A stretch of DNA of 64,000 nt from a virus, in the IMG/VR virus record IMGVR_UViG_3300044949_001773, positions 62,001-126,000 of that record, one strand, 5' to 3'. This document shows positions 26,268-35,578 of this stretch, one piece after another. A model generated the notes under the pieces. It searched no databases, was not told where the DNA came from, and saw only the letters and a list, made by a program, of their open reading frames with translations. Position numbers and translations under genes: made by a program. Each line of letters starts with the position of its first letter. The stretch's first letter is position 1.

Positions 26268-29200
26268 ATGAGTATTAACAAAAACTTCATAGTAAAAAAT
26301 GGCATTGAAGTTGCTGAAGATCTTATTTTTGCCGAAAATGGTAAAGTTGGCATAGGAACAACTGTACCGTTAAGAACTATTGAAATTGATGGCGATATAT
26401 CATTTACTGGAAAAATATATGCCCCTTCGGAGAATCCATTATATTCATCTAGCGGAACGGTAAATTCAACCTTTCCAAATGCTATAATCACAAATGAAAA
26501 TACTGATGATTTTAGAGTATATGATATCCTAAATGACACTTCTGGTTATTTAGAGACAAATACTATAGTTACAGGTATTGGAAATAACAGAATTTTCATT
26601 TCTCCAAATCATACAAGAACTTCTGGTTCCGATGCGGTCAATATTTCCATTTATAGACCAGTATCAACTGGAAGTACAAATAATGTACTAGTTTCTCAAG
26701 GTGATGAACCGCCCGTCTGGAAGCAAATGCCAGATGCGTTTAATGTTATTGGAGGAATTGCGTCTGTAACTTCATTGCAAGTTGATGGACCTTCAAACTT
26801 ACAAACAGTAACTGCTCTAGAATATCTTGGGGATGGTACTAGACTATCCGGAATTGTAACTCAAATATTAGCTGGAACTGGAATTAATATTCAAGAAACT
26901 CAAGTTCCAGGAAAAGGTCTAGTAGAAATCACTTCATATTTTCCAATTGGGAAAACAATATTTGTAACTCAAAATGGAGATGATGATAATAGTGGATTGA
27001 CTGAAAGTGATGCTAAAAAAACTATAAGAGCGGCAGCAGCGATTGCTTTTCCTGGAGATACTATAAAAGTATATCCAGGTGTCTATGTTGAAGAAAATCC
27101 AATTTATCTATCAAAGAGAGTTGCTGTAGAAGGTACTGAACTTAGAAACTGTGTAGTAACTCCAAAATATCCAGGAAAAGACTTATTTTACGTAAATAAT
27201 AGTTGTCATATAACTGATTTAAGTTTTATCGGTCCAGAAATGTTTAATGGGGCATCAATTGTTAGTTTGCAACCATTAACTGGAGTTGCTACTGATAGAT
27301 ATTTTGATGCTGCCAGAATGATCCGTTATAATTTAGATTATATAGCAAGAGAATCTGTTGGTTTTCTTACAAGTGGATTTAGTGGATTTGCTGGAGGACA
27401 TAGAGAACAAGATGCCGCAAGACTTATTGATTTAAATACTAATTTTATTGCAGCAGAAGCGATAGGATTTCTCACATCGACCAATTATAAGAATCCAGTA
27501 TTTCAGATAGTAGATTCTTCAGGAAATCCTACAGATCCAGTAAATTGTTCAGACGATATCAAATCCATATTGGGAGCAATTTCCGACGATCTAAAAGCGG
27601 CAAGTAATAAAAAAAGTATAGGAGCAGCAAAATCATACTTTGACGGGGATGGAGTTTTACTTCATATTACTGGAAGCGATCCAACAGGATACTCTGTTAA
27701 AGAAGCCACAATTGCTGCTATTAATCACGCAGTAGGCATTGTAACTCACGTAATTAATAATGTATCTTATGCGGGAACAACATATAGTAATTTAACGCAA
27801 GATACTACTAGCTATTCTCCAGTTATAGTAAGCGGTGGTTGTACTAGTACAATAGAAAAAATACAAGATCTTTCTGACATTATTACAGGTGGTCTTATAA
27901 ATTCCTCAACTTTTAATACTTATATTTCCGGAATTACTACAGTATATGGAGTAAATCTTGATATCAAAGATTGTGCCGATGATGTAAAAGATATTTGGAA
28001 GTGCGTAATTCATGATATTACAAGAGGTGGAAATTCTCGTTGCGTTGCCGCTGGAAGATCTTATTACGATGAGAATTGGAATCTAATACCTCAAATTCTA
28101 AAAAACCCTCAAGAAGTAAATCAAACAATAAAAACCTTAGATTATTCGTTCAATGTTGCTCGTTCTATTATTAACAATGTAACTTGGGGAGGATATCCAG
28201 TAGGAGTATCAACAAATGTTACAAATGCTAATTATAATAATGTAACTGGAATAGCAACAATTACTGCTACCAATCATGGTCTTTTACAAAATGACGCCGT
28301 AAAAGTAGTAGGACTTGGTTTTACTTGCCCATCAGATGGTGGTGTTCTAACACTAACATATCCAACAGGAAGTTATGGTTATGTTTTTAATGTACACAAA
28401 GTAGTAGATAATAATAAATTTGAAGTAATTGTTGGAAAATCCACACTACCTCATACTTATGTTTCTGGAGGAACTATTCAAAAGTATGGTAATTTTCAAA
28501 ATGAGTATACTCAGGTAAAGGATTTGGGAATGCAGATTGATCCAGATACTGGGTTCAATAATGGCATTAATGGATGCGCTAATGTAGTTTCTGCCTTAAG
28601 ATCTTGCGTAGGTGTTGTAACAACCATAATTGGTTATGGCCAAACTTCAGGAATAAATGTTACATATCCAGGTAATTCTGGAATTGGTTATAATACCCTC
28701 AAAAATGTAACAGATGCTATATACGACAATGTAACTGGAATTACTACTTTAACTGTGCCTGGTTTAATAGTCAAAAAAGATAGCATAGTAGAAGTAAGAG
28801 ATTTAGTATTTGAGTGCGAATCCGGTGGGGTCACTGCATCTCAAAAATTCCCATCAGGTAAATATGGTTACGAATTTGATGTAACTAAAGTAAATCAAGA
28901 CGGATCATTTGTAATTAATACTGGCGTTTCAACTATACCTCATACTTATGTAAGTGGAGGATTTATTGTAGATCGTTCAATTGAAGTTACAAATGCCATC
29001 TATGATCATACTACAGGAAATACCATTATTACTGCCCCAGGAGCATATGTTAGAAAAGATGATTTTGTAACATTGTATGATTTGGAATTTTCATGCTCAA
29101 GTGGAGCGGGAACGACAACTTTATATCCTACAGGAAATCTTGGTTATTCTTTTAAAGTAATAGACATCGTAACTCCTGGACAAACTTTTATAGTAAATAC

Positions 29201-30374
29201 TGGAAAATCAACAATAGTTCATACTTATGAACAAGGAGGCGTTGTTCTTCCACCATATTCTCCAGGAGTTGGTCCAATTACGCAGGGTCCTTATGTTAGG
29301 AACTGTACCAATTTCGTACCAAATTCTATTGGGATGAAAATTGATGGGTTTGATGCAGAACCAGGAGATCAAGATGATATTGGCGTAACTGGTACAATGA
29401 GTGTTGACTCATACACCCAATATAATCAAGGTGGTATTGGAGTTTCAATTACTAATGGAGCTTATGCTCAGTTAGTATCTATCTTTACTATTTGCGATGA
29501 TATTGCTATATTTACTGGTTCTGGAGGTCAATGTGACATAACAAACTCAAACTCATCATTTGGAAGATTGGGATTGGTTGCTGATGGAGTTGGTGACGCT
29601 GAAACTAAATCAATTTATAGATATACAGGTGTTTGTGCTCAAGAAGCCGAGCAAGAACAAGATACTATTATTATTTCCGGATTAGGAAATTTGAGACCAT
29701 ATGATGGTCAATCAATTTATTTTGGTCAATTATACTATTTCGTCAATACAATTGAAGTCCTCGATGGAGGATCTGGATATGTGTCTCCGCCAACAGTGAT
29801 AATAGATGAACCGACAGGACAAAATGGAATTAGAGCAGAGGCTTCGGCAAATATCCAAAATGGAAAAGTCGTTTCTATAGATCTTATCAGTACGGGAACT
29901 CAATACGAATCTCCACCATCAATACAATTATTGGGGGGTGGAGGAAATGGGGCTTCTGCTCAAGCCACTATGACAGCAATATATTATACAATTGAAACGG
30001 CAACTCTTCCTTCTGCGGGTATATCAACAGTAGTTTTAGCACAAAATCTAAATAATACAGTTGGTGCTGGGACTACAGTTTACTTTAGTCGTTTAAGTTT
30101 ACAGATTACATCATCACATTCATTTGAATGGGTTGGATCTGGAAATGATATTAATAAAGCAAAACCAGCTTTAGGGGGTGTTGTAAATACAGATAATGAA
30201 GTTGTTAGTTTAAATGGTGGTCAAGTTGTATATACAAGTACTGACCAAGCAGGAAACTTTAGGATTGGTGATGGTATTGTGATTAACCAAATTACCGGTA
30301 CTATTACTGGAAGAGCTTTCAGTCAAAGTATCTTAAATACAGTAAATCCACTCATTGTAGCATTAGGTAACTAA
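26268..30374 (+). CDS. Beta-helix fiber protein, cassette copy 1 (1368 aa)
   Basis: 1368 residues. It starts with a short fiber coil (GKVGIGTTVPLRTIEIDGDI). A beta-helix starts near 229 (FVTQNGDDDNSG, then FPGDTIKVYPGVYVEENPIY). DAARLIDLNTNFIAAEAIGF is a module also present in the 44246 protein. Three repeats of a YPTGSYGYVFNV...HTYVSGG module lie at about 648-737, 811-900 and 906-993. GSGY repeats follow near 1167, then SSHSFEWVGSG near 1281, and it ends TVNPLIVALGN. First gene of a three-gene set that recurs at 38258. Surface binding is inferred. Confidence 0.7.
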   Translation: MSINKNFIVKNGIEVAEDLIFAENGKVGIGTTVPLRTIEIDGDISFTGKIYAPSENPLYSSSGTVNSTFPNAIITNENTDDFRVYDILNDTSGYLETNTIVTGIGNNRIFISPNHTRTSGSDAVNISIYRPVSTGSTNNVLVSQGDEPPVWKQMPDAFNVIGGIASVTSLQVDGPSNLQTVTALEYLGDGTRLSGIVTQILAGTGINIQETQVPGKGLVEITSYFPIGKTIFVTQNGDDDNSGLTESDAKKTIRAAAAIAFPGDTIKVYPGVYVEENPIYLSKRVAVEGTELRNCVVTPKYPGKDLFYVNNSCHITDLSFIGPEMFNGASIVSLQPLTGVATDRYFDAARMIRYNLDYIARESVGFLTSGFSGFAGGHREQDAARLIDLNTNFIAAEAIGFLTSTNYKNPVFQIVDSSGNPTDPVNCSDDIKSILGAISDDLKAASNKKSIGAAKSYFDGDGVLLHITGSDPTGYSVKEATIAAINHAVGIVTHVINNVSYAGTTYSNLTQDTTSYSPVIVSGGCTSTIEKIQDLSDIITGGLINSSTFNTYISGITTVYGVNLDIKDCADDVKDIWKCVIHDITRGGNSRCVAAGRSYYDENWNLIPQILKNPQEVNQTIKTLDYSFNVARSIINNVTWGGYPVGVSTNVTNANYNNVTGIATITATNHGLLQNDAVKVVGLGFTCPSDGGVLTLTYPTGSYGYVFNVHKVVDNNKFEVIVGKSTLPHTYVSGGTIQKYGNFQNEYTQVKDLGMQIDPDTGFNNGINGCANVVSALRSCVGVVTTIIGYGQTSGINVTYPGNSGIGYNTLKNVTDAIYDNVTGITTLTVPGLIVKKDSIVEVRDLVFECESGGVTASQKFPSGKYGYEFDVTKVNQDGSFVINTGVSTIPHTYVSGGFIVDRSIEVTNAIYDHTTGNTIITAPGAYVRKDDFVTLYDLEFSCSSGAGTTTLYPTGNLGYSFKVIDIVTPGQTFIVNTGKSTIVHTYEQGGVVLPPYSPGVGPITQGPYVRNCTNFVPNSIGMKIDGFDAEPGDQDDIGVTGTMSVDSYTQYNQGGIGVSITNGAYAQLVSIFTICDDIAIFTGSGGQCDITNSNSSFGRLGLVADGVGDAETKSIYRYTGVCAQEAEQEQDTIIISGLGNLRPYDGQSIYFGQLYYFVNTIEVLDGGSGYVSPPTVIIDEPTGQNGIRAEASANIQNGKVVSIDLISTGTQYESPPSIQLLGGGGNGASAQATMTAIYYTIETATLPSAGISTVVLAQNLNNTVGAGTTVYFSRLSLQITSSHSFEWVGSGNDINKAKPALGGVVNTDNEVVSLNGGQVVYTSTDQAGNFRIGDGIVINQITGTITGRAFSQSILNTVNPLIVALGN

Positions 30375-30376
30375 AA

Positions 30377-30736
30377 ATGGCACAAGTTGCACTTAATAAA
30401 TTTAGAACAATCCGTGTAGGAATTACCACTCAAATGGTAGGAATCTATACATGCCCAGTAGGTGTAGCATCTATTGTAATTCTTTCACAAGTTACTAATG
30501 TTTCTACTGGTTCTTCACTTGGCAATTATAAAGTTACTGCTGTTCATTCTAGAACATCAGAATCTCAGATTGATTTTACATTTGCCAATGATATCACTAT
30601 ACCGCCGAACGATGCCTTTAATCTAATTTCCGATGGAAGATTGGCATTAGAAACTAATGATGTAATTAAAATAAAATCAAATAGTGAAGGAAAATTAGAA
30701 TTGCTTTTAAGTGTCCTGGAAACCGCAAAACAGTAA
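30377..30736 (+). CDS. Small fiber-linked protein, cassette copy 1 (119 aa)
   Basis: 119 residues; paralogue of the 113-residue protein at 40125. Shared pattern: ALNKFRTI / ALNVFKTV at the start, then Y(T/C)xPVG and V(I)LSQVTN / VLLAQVTN, and an LLLSVLETA / LVISILETL end. Beta-rich and soluble. It lies two bases after the beta-helix gene and five before the fiber gene, in the same order as its paralogue, which suggests it joins or caps those two proteins. Confidence 0.65.
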   Translation: MAQVALNKFRTIRVGITTQMVGIYTCPVGVASIVILSQVTNVSTGSSLGNYKVTAVHSRTSESQIDFTFANDITIPPNDAFNLISDGRLALETNDVIKIKSNSEGKLELLLSVLETAKQ

Positions 30737-30740
30737 GTAA

Positions 30741-33700
30741 ATGACTAAAAGATATAACTCAGGAAGAGTACAAAAGCTTCCTCAATCTGGAATTACTACA
30801 GACAGATACGAATTTTTAGGGTTAGAACAGGCAGAACCCGATTTGGGCGATCCTATAGTAGGAGTATCATCTGTACAGGCTCGCCCATTTAATGGTAATA
30901 TATATGAATGGTATATTTTAGCATCTGATAATAGTGGAGCGGGAAAAAGATATTGGTTACCAAAGGACATTGTTATAGCAGAGAATGTAAGGCAAGCAGG
31001 TGCTATAACAATTAGAAGTAATGATAATTTAATCGGAATACCTAATGGAGTATATGATTTAAATTTTAAAGGTGGTATTACTATTACTGCTCCAGGAACT
31101 GTTGCTGGAATAGGCAATTCTGGAGTAGATATAGAAATCACTAATGTTCCAGAAGCAGAAAGATCTGAGCAAGCTGGAAATTTGGAAGGAGGAAATCCAG
31201 GATCATTGCCATATCAAGAAGCGACAAATTCTACGGTATTTTTGCCAGGTCCTGGACTGGAGAGACAAGTTTTATCATATAATCCGACAACAATTGCTCC
31301 TACTTGGAGAAACATTTTAGATTTAAAACCTATAGAAGTTGAACAAAAATTACAAGATCAAAATTATTACTTATCATACCTAGTATCTACAGGGTCAACA
31401 TCAACAATTGGAATTGGACAATCTGTATTATCATTTAATCCATCAAAAATAAGATTAGGTATAGGAACAGATAATCCATCATCAACTTTAGATGTACGTG
31501 GAGATGTTATCATCTCAGGAATATCCACTTTTGAATCAAACTCAACATTTAAAAAATCAATAATTGTCCAAGAAAATTTTAATGTAACTGGATTATCAAC
31601 TTTCAATAATAGAGTAAGCATTGGAGCCACTTTAAGTGTAACTGGCGTATCAACTTTTAGTAATAATGTAAGCATTGGAGCCACTTTAAATGTAACTGGT
31701 GTATCAACTTTTAGCAATAATGTAAGTATTAGTAAAACTGATGGTCTGTTAAATGTAAAGTCACCTGCGATTTTTACTGGAATTACAACAGTCAATACAC
31801 TTACTGCTCAATCTCTTTCACCAGATGGCATTGATTATGGTACAAATTTGTACGTACCTGTGGCAAACGCAGTGGGATCTTGGACATGGCAGCCAGTATT
31901 TGATGCTGGAGCAGGAAGTATTGATGGAATTACTATATTTGAAAATGGTGCTCAAGTAGGAACAGATATAATAGCACTAGATTTCTTAAATCAAAATTAT
32001 TCAATTACACTATCGGGGTCAGTTGCAAACATAGCATTTAGCGAAACACCAAATTTTACTTCAATTACCGCAGGTTTTAGTTCAGAAGTTACACTCAATT
32101 CTACTGGAGTTAAGGTCTCTGGAATCGTAACATCAACAAAACTTGATGTTGGTTCTCTTAATGCGGATTCTTCTGGAATTAGGGTTTCTGGATTTGTTAC
32201 TACTACTAATCTAAAAGTTACAAATAATGCTACAATAGATAATAATTTAACAGTAACAGGTGATTTAACTGTTAATGGTCAAACTACCACTATTAATAGC
32301 GTTACACTTACGGTAGATGATAAATTAATATCATTAGCATCAACCGCAACTCCTTCGGACATTGGAGCAGATGGTGGTGGTATTGAGTTAAAAGGAAATA
32401 CTGATCACACTATTTTATGGAGCAATGCTAATGATTCTTGGGACTTTAGTGAAAATTTAAATATAATTACTGGTAAAGTTTACAGAATTAATAATGCCTC
32501 TGTATTGAGCGCAACTTCTCTTGGAGCTGGAGTAACAAATTCTTCATTAACCTCCTTAGGAACAATTACTACAGGTATTTGGCAGGGTAGTCAAATCGAT
32601 GACAATTATATTGGCACTATAAACGACAGTAATAAGGTTTCTCTAAGTGCTCTTGATATTGATGGTGCAGCAGAAACTACTTCAGTAGTTGATGCGGATT
32701 TGCTCATCATTGACGATGGTGCTAATGGGACAAATCGTAAAGTTACTGCTTCAAATTTAAAAACTTATGTTGGTAGTAACTTATCACTTAGCGGTTCTCT
32801 TAGTGGAAATCTCAATTTAAATGGAAATGATATAATTGGAACCTCTGGTAATATTAATATTAGTGGAAATATTAAAGCTGGCATTATAACTGCAACGACT
32901 TTTAATGGAAGTCTTAGTGGAACTGCTACGACAGCAACCGATTTGTCTAGAAGTGTCAATACTCCAGTAACAGGAGGATTGACAGGGGGTGGGCAATTAA
33001 ATCAAGATTTAAGCCTTTCATTAAAAAATGCAGCATCATTATCCAATAATACTATTTTAAAATGGAATTCCACTAATGGAGAGTTAACTAATGCTTCTAT
33101 AACAGACACTGGATCCTTAGTAACTGTATCCAGTACTATAAAATTAGCAGGAATTCAAGATAGTAGTAATTCTGCAGGATCAGCAAATAATGTTCCAATT
33201 GCTAATGGTAGTGGAGGATGGTCTTGGGGAACGGTAGCCAGCTCTGGAGCTCTTACTGATATTGTTAATGATACAACACCTCAATTAGGTGGTAATCTAG
33301 ATCTAAACAGTAAAAATATTAATGGAACCGGAAACATTAATATTAATGGAAACATTACCGCTGGCATTATAACAGCAACGACTTTTAATGGAAGTCTTAG
33401 TGGAACTGGAAACATTAATATTAATGGAAACATTACCGCTGGCATTATAACAGCAACTACTTTTAGTGGGAGTTTTAGTGGAACCGCAACTGGTATTGAT
33501 AAGAGTGTCATTGCCGGTAATGGATTAACCGGTGGAGGAGCATTAACTTCTGATGTTACATTAAATGTTGGTGCAGGAACTGGAATTACAGTCAATGCTG
33601 ATGACATAGCTCTTAAAAATTCTTCTTCTTTAACTTCAAATCGAGCTCTTAAATGGGACGGAACTCAACTATCAAATACTAATATAACAGATAATGGTAC

Positions 33701-34865
33701 TCAAGTATCAATAGCATCATCTATTAAAATTGAATATGGAATCATTGATAAAAATAACTCAGCGGGAAATAATACCTACATACCGGTTGCTGATGGTACA
33801 GGTAGTTGGCAATGGAGTCAATTATCATCCGCCGGAGGAATTTCTGGCATTTCCGTTAGAGAAGAATCCAATTCCGCATTTACAGGAATTACAGAATTAA
33901 AATTCACTGGTATTAATGTAACGGCTACTTCTTCCGGAAGTGTTGCTACTATAACAATTCCAGATACGGTTGCTTTTGCTACAACATCAACAAATTTGTC
34001 TAGAAGTGTTAATACTCCATCTGATGGTGGATTGACTGGTGGTGGACAATTGAATGCTGACTTAAATTTAAAATTAAAAAATTCGGCATCATTATCCAAC
34101 AATACTATTTTAAAATGGAATTCCACTAATGGAGAGTTAACTAATGCTTCTATAACAGACACTGGATCCTTAGTAACTGTATCCAGTACTATTAAATTAG
34201 CTGGCATTCAAGATAGTGGAAACTCTACAGGATCAGCAAATAATATACCAATTGCTAATGGTAGTGGAGGATGGTCTTGGGGAGCATTAAGCTCAGCCGG
34301 AGGTATTACTGGAATAACTGTATCTGAAGAAGGATCTGCTATTAGTGCTACTTCATTTAAAACTATTAACTTTGTGAGTGGCAATTTAACTGCTTCGGAT
34401 GCTGGAAGTTTCCAAGCTAACATTACACTAACTGATAATCCAAACTTTGTAAATATAAATGCTACTGGTATAGTAACGACAACAACATTAAGATCAACTA
34501 ATATAAATGCTACCGGTATAGTAACAACAACAACATTAATATCAACTAATATAAATGCTACTGGGATTATAACTGCTGGAACATATGATGTAAGTTCTGA
34601 TATTAATTTAAAAGATAGTGTAGAAATTATTAAAGATCCTTTAGATAAAATTGTAAAAATTGATGGTGTTACTTTTAATTGGAAAGAAAATAACAAACCA
34701 TCAATGGGTGTTATAGCTCAAAATATAGAAGAAGTATTACCCGAATTAGTAAGTTCTGGAGAAACAAAGCATGTCAATTATAATGGATTGATAGGTTTAT
34801 TAATTGAATCTATTAAAGAACTAAAATATGAGATTGAAGAATTAAAGAAGAATATAAATAATTAA
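30741..34865 (+). CDS. Long fiber protein with C-terminal S74 chaperone (1374 aa)
   Basis: 1374 residues. Residues about 225-345 have GVSTF coil repeats (54-base units in DNA). About 490-1280 are fiber repeats such as FNGSLSGTATTATDLSRSVN and NSTNGELTNASITDTGSLVT, some repeated nearly identically. The last 90 residues are an S74 intramolecular chaperone: SSDINLKDSVEIIKDPLDKI with the Ser-Lys dyad, GVTFNWKENNKPSMGVIAQN, then a coiled coil. In this family the chaperone trimerises the fiber and then cuts itself off. Third gene of the duplicated cassette. Confidence 0.8.
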   Translation: MTKRYNSGRVQKLPQSGITTDRYEFLGLEQAEPDLGDPIVGVSSVQARPFNGNIYEWYILASDNSGAGKRYWLPKDIVIAENVRQAGAITIRSNDNLIGIPNGVYDLNFKGGITITAPGTVAGIGNSGVDIEITNVPEAERSEQAGNLEGGNPGSLPYQEATNSTVFLPGPGLERQVLSYNPTTIAPTWRNILDLKPIEVEQKLQDQNYYLSYLVSTGSTSTIGIGQSVLSFNPSKIRLGIGTDNPSSTLDVRGDVIISGISTFESNSTFKKSIIVQENFNVTGLSTFNNRVSIGATLSVTGVSTFSNNVSIGATLNVTGVSTFSNNVSISKTDGLLNVKSPAIFTGITTVNTLTAQSLSPDGIDYGTNLYVPVANAVGSWTWQPVFDAGAGSIDGITIFENGAQVGTDIIALDFLNQNYSITLSGSVANIAFSETPNFTSITAGFSSEVTLNSTGVKVSGIVTSTKLDVGSLNADSSGIRVSGFVTTTNLKVTNNATIDNNLTVTGDLTVNGQTTTINSVTLTVDDKLISLASTATPSDIGADGGGIELKGNTDHTILWSNANDSWDFSENLNIITGKVYRINNASVLSATSLGAGVTNSSLTSLGTITTGIWQGSQIDDNYIGTINDSNKVSLSALDIDGAAETTSVVDADLLIIDDGANGTNRKVTASNLKTYVGSNLSLSGSLSGNLNLNGNDIIGTSGNINISGNIKAGIITATTFNGSLSGTATTATDLSRSVNTPVTGGLTGGGQLNQDLSLSLKNAASLSNNTILKWNSTNGELTNASITDTGSLVTVSSTIKLAGIQDSSNSAGSANNVPIANGSGGWSWGTVASSGALTDIVNDTTPQLGGNLDLNSKNINGTGNININGNITAGIITATTFNGSLSGTGNININGNITAGIITATTFSGSFSGTATGIDKSVIAGNGLTGGGALTSDVTLNVGAGTGITVNADDIALKNSSSLTSNRALKWDGTQLSNTNITDNGTQVSIASSIKIEYGIIDKNNSAGNNTYIPVADGTGSWQWSQLSSAGGISGISVREESNSAFTGITELKFTGINVTATSSGSVATITIPDTVAFATTSTNLSRSVNTPSDGGLTGGGQLNADLNLKLKNSASLSNNTILKWNSTNGELTNASITDTGSLVTVSSTIKLAGIQDSGNSTGSANNIPIANGSGGWSWGALSSAGGITGITVSEEGSAISATSFKTINFVSGNLTASDAGSFQANITLTDNPNFVNINATGIVTTTTLRSTNINATGIVTTTTLISTNINATGIITAGTYDVSSDINLKDSVEIIKDPLDKIVKIDGVTFNWKENNKPSMGVIAQNIEEVLPELVSSGETKHVNYNGLIGLLIESIKELKYEIEELKKNINN
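31584..31745 (+). repeat. 54-base in-frame tandem repeats (GVSTF coil)
   Basis: The string GTAACTGG recurs at 31584, 31638 and 31692, a 54-base (18-residue) period; the third unit decays after about 30 bases. Each unit encodes NVTGVSTFxNNVSIGATL. Confidence 0.8.
33033..33165 (+). repeat. Near-identical direct repeat, first copy
   Basis: About 130 bases from GCATCATTATCCAA recur at 34086 with only scattered changes, exactly 1053 bases (351 codons) later, within one gene. Encodes LKWNSTNGELTNASITDTG. Confidence 0.8.
34086..34218 (+). repeat. Near-identical direct repeat, second copy
   Basis: Second copy of the 33033 repeat. It keeps the frame, so recombination between the two would delete 351 codons without a frameshift. 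Confidence 0.8.
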
Positions 34866-34873
34866 AAACCACA

Positions 34874-35212
34874 ATGGCAGTTCCGGCAATTAACATTACT
34901 ATTGAAAAGGGGACTTATTTTGAAAATACTTTTTATATCAATACTGAAGATGAAACATCTTATGATTTATTAGATTATTCTGCAATTGCTAAGATCAGAA
35001 AGCACCCTGGCTCTTCTGTATTTCATTCATTTAATGTTCATATGGAGCCAGAAATAGGTCTAATTAGATTAATTATGCTACCATCAGTCTCTTCATTATT
35101 AAGTGAAGGTAGAAATTACTATGATATAGTTTTGACATATACTCCAGATCCGGTCTACAAAATAAAAGTGATTGAAGGAACTGCTATGGTTATTCCATCA
35201 ATTTCAGTATAA
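34874..35212 (+). CDS. Small structural protein of unknown function (112 aa)
   Basis: 112 residues. The opening PAINITIEKGTYFENTFYI, and YDLLDYSAIAKIRKHPGSS, then NYYDIVLTYTPDPVYKIKVI, give a compact beta-sandwich-like protein. I recognise this type as recurring among cyanophage baseplate and fiber genes, without a known job. It starts 8 bases after the fiber gene and its stop overlaps the next ATG. Confidence 0.6.
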   Translation: MAVPAINITIEKGTYFENTFYINTEDETSYDLLDYSAIAKIRKHPGSSVFHSFNVHMEPEIGLIRLIMLPSVSSLLSEGRNYYDIVLTYTPDPVYKIKVIEGTAMVIPSISV

Positions 35213-35553
35213 TGTCAGATTTAAAAAAAGGACTAGAATACAAAGTAAAATTGGGGAAACCAAAGACATTTAAAGTTGTTTCGGAAAGAACCATGCCATC
35301 AAATTACTTTCACGAATTATATGATATTGATATCAATAATATAACAAGAGAAAGTAATGATGTAAATCAGAATCAATTTGTCATCATGTATGACAGTTCA
35401 AATAATAAATTCAAATTAGTTGATCCAGATAATGTTTTAGTAGCAGCAGCTTCTACTACAGGAGCTTCTGCAAATGGCACTGAAAGTGGATTACCTGATC
35501 AATTCGTAACATCAGTTGAAGATAGTATTGATATTGATGGTGGATATTTTTGA
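35212..35553 (+). CDS. Small structural protein of unknown function (113 aa)
   Basis: 113 residues, starting SDLKKGLEYKVKLGKPKTFK. The middle FVIMYDSSNNKFKLVDPDNV is a fiber-like strand and the end SVEDSIDIDGGYF is acidic. Overlap with the preceding stop (TAATG) points to coupled translation, so the two small proteins probably act together. No family recognised. Confidence 0.6.
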   Translation: MSDLKKGLEYKVKLGKPKTFKVVSERTMPSNYFHELYDIDINNITRESNDVNQNQFVIMYDSSNNKFKLVDPDNVLVAAASTTGASANGTESGLPDQFVTSVEDSIDIDGGYF

Positions 35554-35578
35554 GTAATAAAAATTAACGAGTAGAAAA

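Noticed and set aside
31367-31795. Long reverse-strand frames opposite coil-repeat fibers (also 33281, 34208, 41060)
   Set aside because: The repetitive Ser/Thr/Asn codons leave the opposite strand open; composition is Val/Pro/Ile-biased and no start signals are seen.
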